Source of the DNA: Epibacterium ulvae
Lineage (GTDB): Bacteria > Pseudomonadota > Alphaproteobacteria > Rhodobacterales > Rhodobacteraceae
Reading direction: 5' to 3'
DNA: 34,065 nt
NCBI RefSeq assembly: GCF_900102795.1
Contig: NZ_FMWG01000020.1
Coordinates: 1 to 34,065, forward strand
Numbering within the stretch: the first letter of the stretch is position 1; each line of letters starts with the position of its first letter. The notes under the pieces are model-generated. The model was not told the origin of the DNA. It ran no database searches and worked only from the letters and a program-made list of their open reading frames with translations. Made by a program: the position numbers and the translations under genes. Of this stretch, positions 6,288-15,136 are shown piece by piece.

Positions 6288-8047
6288 TATAGGCTCCCAT
6301 CCTGTAGTGTTTCGGTCAGGCGCTTCAGCCAAGCAGCGGGCTGCTGGATGCTTGATAGGAACCGCACCAGTTCATCTCTTGTCTCTTGGTGCTTAGTGGC
6401 AAGTACTACAGCACCATTGACGTCTGCACGTTTGCGAGACCAATCACCATCTTGGCGCAGGGAATTGATTAGCTCACTCATCGCGGCAGGTCTCTCGTCC
6501 GCCGGAATTAGATCAATTGCGACTTCAGCAGCCTTTGAAGTTCTTGTAGCAATTTTTAATAGAGCTGAAATTGCCTTGATCGTATCCGGGGAGAGGGCTG
6601 CGTTTTTAATTTGAAGTGGCAGGGTCTCCCTGGCCAAATATACAGCGGCTCGCAAATCTGTATTGGATAGATCGGGTGAAAGTTGTCCCCACTCAGCGAT
6701 GAAGTCCTTATGATCATGCCAGCTCTCCGGAAATCCAGATGTTGAGCTTGCAATTTTTTCCAAACTATTTGAGGCTAACCCTTTAACCTTCCCCTTTGGA
6801 GAAGCGTTCACGAGCTTTAGCAAGTCACCGAATGCTCTTTCACTTGTACACCGTTCAAACAAAGAGATCTTTGCAATGACAGCTTCGTCCAAATTCATTT
6901 TCCGCCTAATTGCAAGTCCATGCCGCATTCGTACCGTATTCATCATCCTTTTAATTATTCTGGGGTTCCCTAGAACTGCCTTGGATTGAGCAAGCGTCGG
7001 AGCTATCCTTACGACGTTCTCGATCTGTGTCGTCAAATCAGCATTCGCGGAAACTATTTCGACTAGCCTATGTAGTGAGAACTCTTCACTCCCTGACCAA
7101 GATTTTTGAATTGTTTCCAGCAGGTAGGTGCGCGCGTTTTCCAAAGCCTCAGCATCCACTGTAGAGGATCTAGACAATACCAGCATGCACAAAAACGCCT
7201 GAACTTCTTGGAGGCCAAGCCTTGGTACTGCGACAGGAAATTGAATTAGTTTGTCTAGGTAATCATCAACGTGTTTTTTTGATGCACCTGCAAAGTGAGA
7301 GGCAACTGCGTGCCGAACCATGTCAACATCTGCTGCAACAACAAATGCAGTATTCGGCAGGGAAAGAAACAACCGCATTGCTTCCAAATTTTCGATTGCG
7401 GTCTTTGGAAGGCAGCGATCCAAGTTATCTACAAAGACAACCAGACGTCTATCTAGGTCTTTTAAAAGAGATGAAAACTCTGCCTTAAATGCAGCAATCT
7501 CTTCAGGCGGAGACTGAACTTCCTTCGGATCTATCAGCCCCTTCATCTTATTAGATGCAGCGGCCGCGCCCTCCTGAATAGCCTTAAGGTCTTCTTCATC
7601 TCCTTCTCCGGAAAGTGCATCTCCACCAGACGTGATTGCCCGTGACACGAAGCCGAAGGTGGGCAGCCCTAGTGCAGCCATTCCGGCCTCAGCACCTAGG
7701 CCTAGAAGCCTGAGTTTGTTAACTCGTCTGAACAGCCCTTTTGCTTGCTCCTGTAGACTTTCAGGCGCCTCCGCAATGAGAGCTTGAGAAATGACGGTCA
7801 TCAAGGCCGCTTTTGCTTCATCAAACCCCTGGTACAGCCATGCATCGAATTCAATAACGATGGTATCCCCATCTCTGGCGAGTTGCTTATCTACCAGTTG
7901 TAGGATGCTCGACTTTCCAACACCCCACCCTCCATAGACCCCCACCGATAGGGGCAAGAGTGTGTCATCTGAGATCATTTCGCAGATCATTTCTGCGACT
8001 TCAGAATGGTTCAAATAGTCGTTGCGAGTTTCGTTATCGGACCACAT
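6287..8047 (-). CDS. qatA: QatA: KAP-family P-loop ATPase of the Qat defence system
   Basis: 586 aa. Walker A is at residues 39-46 (GGWGVGKS), and Walker B with sensor is at about 198-212 (RRLVVFVDNLDRCLP). The fold fits a KAP NTPase, a STAND-like AAA+ relative: the head SEVAEMICEMI..LPLSVGVYG, then IVIEFDAWLYQGFD after the P-loop, are KAP hallmarks. A Gly/Ala-rich hydrophobic stretch between the Walker motifs (about 115-140), where many KAP proteins carry membrane segments, is only weakly hydrophobic here. It is the first gene of the operon, with AGGA shortly before ATG 8047. It ends in TAATG shared with qatB. Likely the energy-using sensor or effector module of Qat; what it senses is not known. 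Confidence 0.93.
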   Translation of the reverse strand: MWSDNETRNDYLNHSEVAEMICEMISDDTLLPLSVGVYGGWGVGKSSILQLVDKQLARDGDTIVIEFDAWLYQGFDEAKAALMTVISQALIAEAPESLQEQAKGLFRRVNKLRLLGLGAEAGMAALGLPTFGFVSRAITSGGDALSGEGDEEDLKAIQEGAAAASNKMKGLIDPKEVQSPPEEIAAFKAEFSSLLKDLDRRLVVFVDNLDRCLPKTAIENLEAMRLFLSLPNTAFVVAADVDMVRHAVASHFAGASKKHVDDYLDKLIQFPVAVPRLGLQEVQAFLCMLVLSRSSTVDAEALENARTYLLETIQKSWSGSEEFSLHRLVEIVSANADLTTQIENVVRIAPTLAQSKAVLGNPRIIKRMMNTVRMRHGLAIRRKMNLDEAVIAKISLFERCTSERAFGDLLKLVNASPKGKVKGLASNSLEKIASSTSGFPESWHDHKDFIAEWGQLSPDLSNTDLRAAVYLARETLPLQIKNAALSPDTIKAISALLKIATRTSKAAEVAIDLIPADERPAAMSELINSLRQDGDWSRKRADVNGAVVLATKHQETRDELVRFLSSIQQPAAWLKRLTETLQDGSL

Positions 8048-8429
8048 AGAAAATTCCTAAACTATACGGAGGCACAATCACCTCAAAGATGTGCAACTGT
8101 AAAGCCTGCACGTGGAAACTGCGCAAGCCATCAAGCAATAGATCAAGCGGCAGCGTCGAAACTACCAAGACTGGGAAGGAACAGCTTCGCCATCGCACCT
8201 AAATCTTCAGTTCCTTCGGTTCTGAACGCACCGCATTCACTGGTGGGGAGACACAAAAGTGATAGGCATCCACTTTCGGGCAGCTGCAATGGCTGCACAC
8301 AAATAAACTGTGCCCAGGTTCAAACTTTGATGTTGCCCACTAGCAATCTGCATGGGTGGATAGCAGGGTGGATTGAGAAAGTCGCGAAACAGCTAGATTG
8401 CTGATATTAATGACATAATTTAGATTATA
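8048..8429. other. Upstream region of the Qat operon, up to tRNA-Thr
   Basis: About 380 bases without a convincing gene. A plus-strand frame (8006-8404) has no recognisable motif and overlaps the qatA start, so I treat it as chance. The promoter of the Qat operon should lie here on the minus strand; a TATAGT hexamer occurs about 20 bases before qatA, but no well-spaced -35 box is clear. No recognisable integrase remnant is visible beside the tRNA. Confidence 0.4.
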
Positions 8430-8505
8430 TGGTGCCCCCACACGGACTCGAACCGCGGACCTACTGATTACAAATCAGTTGCTCTACCAGCTGAGCTATA
8501 GGGGC
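8430..8505 (-). tRNA. tRNA-Thr (anticodon TGT)
   Basis: On the minus strand the sequence folds as a 76-nt tRNA including an encoded CCA. The acceptor stem is GCCCCTA/TGGGGGC (one G-T pair); the D-arm is AGCTCAGCTGGTAGAGC. The anticodon stem ACTGA/TCAGT encloses loop TTTGTAA, so the anticodon is TGT. The T-arm is CGCGGTTCGAGTCCGTG. The 3' end faces the Qat island, the usual side for integration of mobile elements. Confidence 0.97.
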
Positions 8506-8705
8506 ACTGGCGGTGCGTTTAAAGAAACCTATAATCGAGCACAAGAGAAAAAATGCAGTTTTCATCACAAAAATCAATTTTCCTCCTAACGCCTTCCTTT
8601 CACTCTCACTTTCGACATGAAGTGGCCTTGATTTCCCCATCAAAACGACGGGAAATATTGCGAATGGTAAAGAGAGTATCACAAGACAAGACGTACTGAG
8701 GGCCC

Positions 8706-9581
8706 ATGCAGGTTATTATTCATTGTGGCGCACATGGAACTGAAGAGGATCGCTTGCTCAAAACCCTTTTGCGCAACCGTTCAACGTTTGCGAATAACGC
8801 AACGGTCGTGCCTGGCCCCGGGCGGTATCGTGCTCTTTTACGCAAGTGTCTCGAAGCGCTGGAGCAAGGAGCATTTGCGCCGGAAACGAATGGCGCACTT
8901 TGGGATGCAATTTTAGACGAGGAAACTGCTGAGCGTGTCGTGCTCTCCAATGTGAATTTTTGGGGATCCAGACGTCAGGCGTTGAAAGACAACGTGCTTT
9001 ACCCGGCTGCGGAACATCGTATCGCGCTGACGCAAAACCTCTTTCCTGACGATGACTTGCATATCCACCTGACCTTGCGCAATCCTGCGGCCTTTATCCC
9101 GACGTTGCTGCGCGACGCCGCACCAGAACGTGCACATGAACTGCGACATGGTTGTGACCCTCGTCAGACAAGATGGTCTGATCTTTTAATCCGTCTTCGT
9201 AGCAGCGCACCAACAGTGCCAATCACCGTATGGTGTTACGAGGATTTACCGTTTATCTGGGCCTCAATCCTGCGACATATTGGTGGGCTACCTGAAGGAA
9301 CCCGGCTTCAAGGGGGGCTAGATGTCCTTGCCTCTGTCATGTCACGTGAGGGAATGCGTCGTTTGCGCGCGTATCTGAAAGTTCATGATACGATTAGCGA
9401 ACCACATAAGAGACGTGTTTATGCGGCCTTTCTAGATAAATACGCCGAAGATGATGCTCTTGAAGAAGAGCTTGATGTGCCCGAATGGAGTGAAGTGTTG
9501 ATTGAAGAAGCCACACAACGCTACGAAGACGATCTACAGCTAATCAGCACTCTTGACGGCGTCACATTGATTGCCCCTTGA
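8706..9581 (+). CDS. Conserved hypothetical protein, possibly sulfotransferase-like
   Basis: 291 aa, ATG preceded by GAGGG. The N-terminus (VIIHCGAHGTEEDRLLKTL) resembles the start of sulfotransferase-type P-loop proteins, which typically read hHxGxxKTGTs, but the key K-T-G-T residues are replaced by GTEEDR, so PAPS binding is doubtful. Further features are LHIHLTLRNPAAFIPTLL, like the R-N-P segment of sulfotransferases (3'-phosphate contact), and VPITVWCYEDLPFIW. There is no signal peptide or membrane segment. It lies 39 bases before a glycosyltransferase-like gene on the same strand and is probably co-transcribed, hinting at a role with surface glycans. Function not established. Confidence 0.7.
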   Translation: MQVIIHCGAHGTEEDRLLKTLLRNRSTFANNATVVPGPGRYRALLRKCLEALEQGAFAPETNGALWDAILDEETAERVVLSNVNFWGSRRQALKDNVLYPAAEHRIALTQNLFPDDDLHIHLTLRNPAAFIPTLLRDAAPERAHELRHGCDPRQTRWSDLLIRLRSSAPTVPITVWCYEDLPFIWASILRHIGGLPEGTRLQGGLDVLASVMSREGMRRLRAYLKVHDTISEPHKRRVYAAFLDKYAEDDALEEELDVPEWSEVLIEEATQRYEDDLQLISTLDGVTLIAP

Positions 9582-9620
9582 TCTTGAGGCGACTTAAATC
9601 GATTGGATATCTCCGCAGCT

Positions 9621-10610
9621 ATGTCTCTGTGCTCTTTTAACATTCTAATTGTAGCTCAGGCTGGACGTCTACAATACGAAGCGCTGCTATTCGCGGCCTC
9701 ACTTCGCCAATATTCGCCAAAATTTCAGGGGCGCTTGATTGTTGCCGTGCCTCAAATAGGCCCGTTGTGGACCGAAGATCCAAGCCTGAAAGACGATGAG
9801 GTTATCCAAGCTCTATCACGATTGGGAGCTGAGATTGTCCCTTTTGAGAACAAAGTATTTGGGGAGCGCTACAAACACGGCAATAAAATCGAAGCTCTTA
9901 AAGTTTTGCCCCCTGAGGCACCGTTCATATTTTTTGACAGCGACACGCTGATTACCAATGAAATCTGCGATGTTCCTTTTGACTTCACCAGACCCTCAGC
10001 TTCCCTACGACGGGAAGGAACATGGCCCAAACCTACGCTTTACGGCCCCGGCCACACCAAGATCTGGCAATCTCTTTACACGCGCTTTGGTCTGGATTTT
10101 GAAAGCAGCCTCGACCCAAAACAGCCCGAAGGGTATTGGAAACGCTATCTCTATTTCAACGCAGGCTTTTTCTACGGGTCCTGCCCCAGAACATTTGGCA
10201 CGCGGTTTCTGCAATATGCAGAGACGCTTAAGCGTGACTTGCCACGTGAATTGATTGGTCAGTCGCTTAACCCCTGGCTGGACCAAGTCGCGCTGCCACT
10301 TGTCATTCACAGCCTTGGTGGCGGGCGCGACACCCTACCTGCTGGATATCTTGATGGGCACACGAGCTGTCATTATCGCCTCTTCCCGCTACTATATGCC
10401 CGTGAAAGCGATCGCACCGTAAAGGCGCTTGAACACATCACGGCTCCCAACTGGTTAAAACGCATTCTCAAACGACATGATCCAATCAAGCGTATGGTCT
10501 ACCAAGGCAAAGGTGCCAAAGTCCGTGCACTATTTGATCAAAACAACTTACCCAAGCGTGAAAACGCTATTCGAAAACGCATCAAAGCCGAGGGATACTG
10601 GATCCGCTGA
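9621..10610 (+). CDS. Glycosyltransferase-like conserved hypothetical protein
   Basis: About 329 aa from ATG 9621; a TTG at 9603 could add six residues. I prefer the ATG because the first strand (FNILIVAQAGRLQYEALLFA) follows directly. The layout is like a GT-A glycosyltransferase: a nucleotide-binding N-terminal strand, then FIFFDSDTLITN with a D-x-D metal/UDP-sugar motif near residue 115, followed by YLYFNAGFFYGSCP and LNPWLDQVALPLV, similar to the N-x-G and D-Q acceptor-site segments of GT8/GT24-like enzymes. There is a positively charged C-terminal tail. It follows the 8706 gene closely. Donor and acceptor cannot be told. Confidence 0.65.
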   Translation: MSLCSFNILIVAQAGRLQYEALLFAASLRQYSPKFQGRLIVAVPQIGPLWTEDPSLKDDEVIQALSRLGAEIVPFENKVFGERYKHGNKIEALKVLPPEAPFIFFDSDTLITNEICDVPFDFTRPSASLRREGTWPKPTLYGPGHTKIWQSLYTRFGLDFESSLDPKQPEGYWKRYLYFNAGFFYGSCPRTFGTRFLQYAETLKRDLPRELIGQSLNPWLDQVALPLVIHSLGGGRDTLPAGYLDGHTSCHYRLFPLLYARESDRTVKALEHITAPNWLKRILKRHDPIKRMVYQGKGAKVRALFDQNNLPKRENAIRKRIKAEGYWIR

Positions 10611-10765
10611 CCTTCTACTGTAGTGGGAAACCCCTCTTTCCACTTAGGCATGCAACCCGCGTAGACTATTTACGGCGCGATATTTTCGGACTGCGAAAAA
10701 AGATACTGAAAAACTGCACTTTCCACTAGACGCCTCCAAAGGAACTGCCTATACGGTCGCTACAT

Positions 10766-10840
10766 TCCGACGTAGCTCAGCGGTAGAGCAGTTGACTGTT
10801 AATCAATTGGTCGTAGGTTCGATCCCTACCGTCGGAGCCA
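10766..10840 (+). tRNA. tRNA-Asn (anticodon GTT)
   Basis: 75-nt cloverleaf with encoded CCA. Acceptor stem TCCGACG/CGTCGGA, D-arm AGCTCAGCGGTAGAGC, anticodon stem GTTGA/TCAAT with loop CTGTTAA (anticodon GTT), T-arm GTAGGTTCGATCCCTAC, discriminator G. Confidence 0.97.
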
Positions 10841-10867
10841 ATCACATAATACGATGATTGACTTCAT

Positions 10868-10895
10868 AAAAAACGCCCTTTTGGGCGTTTTTTTG
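10868..10895 (+). terminator. Rho-independent terminator after tRNA-Asn
   Basis: AAACGCCC-TTTT-GGGCGTTT hairpin followed by an extended T run, 28 bases after the tRNA. A textbook intrinsic terminator. Confidence 0.93.
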
Positions 10896-11105
10896 TTTTT
10901 CACCACCCCGTTCTAACAGCGCCCTCTAATATTTAGCCCCTGCCAATTTAAAGAGACCCAAACGCTAACTTGTCTCCCCAAGGCAATGACTTGCCATTTC
11001 GCAAGGTTTGGCTGCACTGGTTCTTTCACTTGGGTTAATTCTCCTTTAAGATCTCGGGAATGGCGGGAAACCTGATACGGTTTTCCATGGTTCAAATGGT
11101 TTTGG

Positions 11106-13892
11106 ATGGTTTACCCAAAGATGAAACCCGATTTTGCACTTTCTTTGTCGGCAGATGGCATAATTTTGTACGAACGCGCCCAATCTGGTTGGTACAATTT
11201 AGGAACCGTGCCTTTTAGCTCCTCCGATTTAAGCAGCGCATTAGACGACCTGCGCGCTAAGGGTGCCAATTCCGATACTGAGATCCAGTGTAAACTCATT
11301 ATTCCTGATGACCAAATTCGCTTTCTGACAATCGAAACGGGTACGGCCAACAGCGAGACACGCTTTATCCAAGCACGCGCCGCACTTGAAGGAGCGACAC
11401 CATATAGCGTGGATGAACTCGCCCTTGATATCTCAGAGGACGGCGCGTTCACCCACATCGCGGCTGTGGCACTTGAGACGTTGGCAGAAGCCGAAGCCTT
11501 TGCAACCGAACATAAGTTCACACCTGTGAGTTTTGTCGCGACCCCCAGCGGCCAATCCTTTTCTGGCGAGCCATTTTTTGGAACAGCTCAGGCTGCCCTA
11601 GGGATCGCTGTGGAAAGAGATACCCAAGCTCTTGTCGATTTAGGCTCTCCTCCCCCCGCAATAACCCCCTCTACACCTGACGAACCAACACCCTCCGCTG
11701 ATCCGGATCCCGTCGCGGAAACATCCCCTCCCCTCTCTGAGACCTCAACTGAAGCTAATCCGGATCTAGAAAAAGATGTGGAGGAAGAGGATGTCACCGA
11801 AAAGGAAGAAACGCAGGCAGAAGCGGCTTCTGATCTCGCCCGTCCAGAGGACGCAAAGCCCGATAGCCCACCTGCCCAAGAAACAGATGTAGAAGACGTT
11901 TCACCCGCTAAAGAGGCGCCCGAAGAAGAGGCCACGGCAACATCTGGGTTTATCAGCCGCCGTGCAGGTAGCACACCTGCTGCTGCGCCCGCACCACAAT
12001 CGGTAGCAACACACACACCGCCAAAGACAAACATTGCTCTTGGAGCCGCACCAACCGCAGCTCCCACCTTGGCCGCCTCCTCCGCTTTGGGCGCAGCAAA
12101 ACGAGATTTCGAGCCGCCGAAAACCGCCGCTGCGATACCGCCCGCTCCCGTGCATGATATGCCATCCGTTGCCGCCCAGATTGCAGCAATGAGAGAGGCT
12201 GCAAAGGCTGCTGCCGCCCCAAAACCTATCGAAGTTCCACCTGTCTTACAGAACAAGCTTCGCGCAACGGCAGAGCAAGGCAAAATTCCTGAATTTGATG
12301 CCACAAAATTTGCGGCGCACAATCCTCTGCCACCGTCAGAAGCCGGCCCCCCCCCCAACAGCACGCAAATCTCCCCTCGGGAAACCGCGCTTGCTGCAAC
12401 AGCCGAGCCAACCGTTGGAGGCAAACCCCGGTTTTTACTTGTCGGCCTGATTGGTGTATTGTTGTTGTTTATGATCGCTGTGGCAACCTTTGCGCTGCAA
12501 TCAGGTGATCTTGAGCTTTTGAAAGCTGAACCCGAGAAATCACGTCTTCAACCGACAACCCTGCCTGAGCCGGTCACCCCTTCAGAGCTTTCACTTCCTG
12601 CGACCCTTGCACCTGCCGCAACGATAGCAGAACCTAAAGCTCCAGATCTCAGTGTTGAGGTGCTCCCTAATGCACCCTCAGAAACACCCAACGCCCCTAC
12701 TCCCACGCTACCAAGTCAGCAAATCGCAAGCCTAGGTGACATCTCTCCAGACACACCTGCAGTCCCAATTCCTGCGCCCCTGCGCACAGAACCGCTCCAA
12801 TCTGCAACGGTCACGCCTGAGCAGGAAGACACACCTTTGGATAATAAAGCCGAGGTGCTCACATCATCATTAACAGAAGTCCCGGCACAGATCGCTAGAT
12901 ACGCAGCCACTGGAATTTGGCAAACCAGCCCCAAAAGCCCTGCCCTTCCAACGCAACCGAAACATGAAAAAATTTACGTTGCATCTTTGGATCGCACAAA
13001 TCTTGCATCAGATGCAGTATCGCTTCCACTGGCTCCGTTGTATGAAACCGACAGTCATCCAAATGCAGTCGAACCCGCCCCGGCTGTTGGTGCTGAGGCA
13101 GCGACCAGCGACGACAGCTTTGATCTGGATGATCGTGGTTTGGTAACGGCCACACCCGAAGGCACATTAAACCCCGATGGGGTTATGGTGTTTTTGGGGC
13201 GCCCAAGTAACGTACCACCGCAGCGTCCAGCGCAAGCCCAGCCAGAACAACCCACCGAAGCTGCCATAGCATCGGTGCCTTCTGGCAAAAGACCACGCGC
13301 GCGCCCTACAGCATTGCAAGCTGAATTTGAACGCTTGGAGCAAGAACGCGAAAGAATACAGCAAGAACAGACACGTCTGGCAGCCCTGGCATCCAAACGT
13401 CCGCGCACGCGTCCCGCTCGTTTACAGATAGCCGTTCAACAAGCGCTAGAAGAAGCGGTGGATCAGGCACCTGCACCGGAAGTATTAGAAGAAGAACCTG
13501 TTAAAGTTGCTTCAATCGCTCCGTCAGCGCGCCCCCGCAGTCGTCCTGCAAACTTCAACCGTCTGGTCAACCGCGCCCGCCGAGAAGCAGAACGGACACC
13601 AACCGTAGCAGTGCCCGCCGCAGCGGCAATCACACCACAACAGCCCAGCAGCGCATCCGCGACTCGTCAGGCAACCGTCAGAGGCGCGATCAATCTGCGC
13701 AAGGTTAATCTGATTGGCGTGTCAGGCACAGCGTCAAACCGACGCGCAATTGTTCGTTTACCATCTGGTCGTTTGAAACGTGTTGGCGTCGGTGACACCA
13801 TTGATGGCGGTCGGGTCGTAGCGATTGGTACAGACCAACTGCGGTACCAAAAACGAGGTCGCGATTTGACGCTTGCAATGCCGAACGGCTAA
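11106..13892 (+). CDS. Large single-pass membrane protein with GspC/PilP-like C-terminal domain
   Basis: 928 aa from ATG 11106; ATG 11121 is an alternative start. The N-terminal ~160 residues (DFALSLSADGIILYER, then ETRFIQARAALEGATPYSVD) resemble the actin-like fold of PilM/GspL secretion proteins. Residues about 185-435 are Pro/Ala/Glu-rich and low-complexity, followed by one membrane helix at about 440-463 (FLLVGLIGVLLLFMIAVA). A second long Pro-rich stretch contains three copies of a PRxRP motif (about residues 728, 764, 808). The last 65 residues (GVGDTIDGGRVVAIGTDQLR and flanks) look like a GspC/PilP periplasmic domain. Topology is probably cytoplasmic N-terminus and periplasmic C-terminus. 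A role in an envelope-spanning complex is inference; no other pilus or secretion gene is adjacent. A run of ten C (12347-12356) is in frame. Confidence 0.75.
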   Translation: MVYPKMKPDFALSLSADGIILYERAQSGWYNLGTVPFSSSDLSSALDDLRAKGANSDTEIQCKLIIPDDQIRFLTIETGTANSETRFIQARAALEGATPYSVDELALDISEDGAFTHIAAVALETLAEAEAFATEHKFTPVSFVATPSGQSFSGEPFFGTAQAALGIAVERDTQALVDLGSPPPAITPSTPDEPTPSADPDPVAETSPPLSETSTEANPDLEKDVEEEDVTEKEETQAEAASDLARPEDAKPDSPPAQETDVEDVSPAKEAPEEEATATSGFISRRAGSTPAAAPAPQSVATHTPPKTNIALGAAPTAAPTLAASSALGAAKRDFEPPKTAAAIPPAPVHDMPSVAAQIAAMREAAKAAAAPKPIEVPPVLQNKLRATAEQGKIPEFDATKFAAHNPLPPSEAGPPPNSTQISPRETALAATAEPTVGGKPRFLLVGLIGVLLLFMIAVATFALQSGDLELLKAEPEKSRLQPTTLPEPVTPSELSLPATLAPAATIAEPKAPDLSVEVLPNAPSETPNAPTPTLPSQQIASLGDISPDTPAVPIPAPLRTEPLQSATVTPEQEDTPLDNKAEVLTSSLTEVPAQIARYAATGIWQTSPKSPALPTQPKHEKIYVASLDRTNLASDAVSLPLAPLYETDSHPNAVEPAPAVGAEAATSDDSFDLDDRGLVTATPEGTLNPDGVMVFLGRPSNVPPQRPAQAQPEQPTEAAIASVPSGKRPRARPTALQAEFERLEQERERIQQEQTRLAALASKRPRTRPARLQIAVQQALEEAVDQAPAPEVLEEEPVKVASIAPSARPRSRPANFNRLVNRARREAERTPTVAVPAAAAITPQQPSSASATRQATVRGAINLRKVNLIGVSGTASNRRAIVRLPSGRLKRVGVGDTIDGGRVVAIGTDQLRYQKRGRDLTLAMPNG

Positions 13893-13908
13893 ACACTCCT
13901 GGACACAC

Positions 13909-13935
13909 AAAAGCGGGCCATTGGCCCGCTTTTTA
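13909..13935. terminator. Bidirectional terminator between the 928-aa protein gene and hpd
   Basis: AAAAGCGGGCC (13909-13919) pairs with GGCCCGCTTTT (13923-13933), with a short A/T loop and A and T runs on either side. It works for both convergent genes. Confidence 0.9.
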
Positions 13936-13951
13936 CTAGATGTTAAGCTTA

Positions 13952-15052
13952 TTATTCAGCTGCGCTAATCTCGCCATTTTCAATCTGTTCTCGCTCAATC
14001 GATTCAAAGAGCGCTTTGAAGTTACCTTCGCCAAATCCATCATCCCCTTTGCGTTGAATGAATTCAAAGAAAATCGGCCCGATAACTGTCTTGGAAAAAA
14101 TTTGCAGCAGAATACGGGTCTCACCGCCATCGACGACACCCTCACCGTCAATCAAGATACCATGCTTCTGCATCCGATCTAACGGCTCTTCATGGTTGGC
14201 CACACGGTCCCGGCTCATCTCATAATAAGCTGCGGGAGGGGGCGGCATAAAGGTAATGCCTTTTTCTGCAATAATATCGGTCGAATTATAGATATCATCA
14301 CTTCCAACCGCGATATGCTGGATCCCTTCACCTTTGTATTTTTTAAGGTATGAGACGATCTGCCCAGTTTCTCCACGGTCCTCATTGATTGGAATACGGA
14401 TACGTCCACAGGGCGACGTCAAGGCGCGGCTGAACAATCCCGTAAATTTCCCTTGGATGTCAAAGAACCGAATTTCACGAAAGTTGAAGAGATCCCCATA
14501 GAATCTGAACCACTTATCCATGTTGCCCTTGAAGACATTATGAGTGAGGTGATCGAGATAGAAAAAACCAACACCGCGCGGCTTGGACTGAGTCAGCCAC
14601 TCGAATTCTTCATTGTAGGGTGAGGTGTCGTAATACTGATCAATGAAATAGATCAGCGAGCCACCGATCCCTTTGATCGCTGGAACGTTCATCGTTTTGT
14701 CGTCACCTACATAAGGCTCAGCCCCTTTAGAGACCGCATGTTCAAAGGCCTTTTGTGCGTCAACAACACGCCACCCCATAGCCGGTGCACAAGGGCCGTG
14801 TTCTTGGACGAACTGCGCAGCGAAGCTGCTCGGCTCAGCATTCAGGATGTAGGTAATATCCCCTTGTTGCCAAAGCTCAATTCCCGGCTTTTCCTTGTGC
14901 CGCGCTACCAATTCATACCCCATACGCGCAAACAGTGTTCGCAGTTCTTCAGGGTTTGGATGTGCAAATTCAACAAACTCAAATCCATCTGTGCCCGCAG
15001 GGTTTTCTGCGGAAATCACAGATTTTGGGGCATCGTGGGGAAATGGTCCCAT
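13952..15052 (-). CDS. hpd: 4-hydroxyphenylpyruvate dioxygenase
   Basis: Converts 4-hydroxyphenylpyruvate and O2 to homogentisate in tyrosine catabolism; cytosolic non-heme iron enzyme. 366 aa, the usual length for bacterial HPPD, with two vicinal-oxygen-chelate halves. Iron ligands are visible as the His in HLTHNVFKG, the His in IQHIAVGSDDI and the Glu in IFFEFIQRKGDDGFGEGN, the last being the family signature. GAGGAG lies seven bases before the ATG. It is divergent from an Lrp-family gene, with a palindrome between them. PhhA, the step two reactions upstream, is encoded at about 29.8 kb. The two-gene arrangement suggests Lrp-type control by an aromatic amino acid. Confidence 0.96.
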   Translation of the reverse strand: MGPFPHDAPKSVISAENPAGTDGFEFVEFAHPNPEELRTLFARMGYELVARHKEKPGIELWQQGDITYILNAEPSSFAAQFVQEHGPCAPAMGWRVVDAQKAFEHAVSKGAEPYVGDDKTMNVPAIKGIGGSLIYFIDQYYDTSPYNEEFEWLTQSKPRGVGFFYLDHLTHNVFKGNMDKWFRFYGDLFNFREIRFFDIQGKFTGLFSRALTSPCGRIRIPINEDRGETGQIVSYLKKYKGEGIQHIAVGSDDIYNSTDIIAEKGITFMPPPPAAYYEMSRDRVANHEEPLDRMQKHGILIDGEGVVDGGETRILLQIFSKTVIGPIFFEFIQRKGDDGFGEGNFKALFESIEREQIENGEISAAE

Positions 15053-15136
15053 AGGAAGTCTCCTCGTGTAACTCTTACACGTAGATTATCGCTTTCCATA
15101 TGCATATTTGCCGCAATCACAGCATGTGTGTAGATT

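Noticed and set aside
8006-8404. 132-codon plus-strand ORF between qatA and tRNA-Thr
   Set aside because: It overlaps the qatA start in antisense, has no recognisable motif and no ribosome-binding site; treated as chance.
10621-10645. Hairpin-like repeat (AGTGGGAAA/TTTCCACTT) after the glycosyltransferase-like gene as a terminator
   Set aside because: The stem has a bulge and no T run follows; too weak to annotate.
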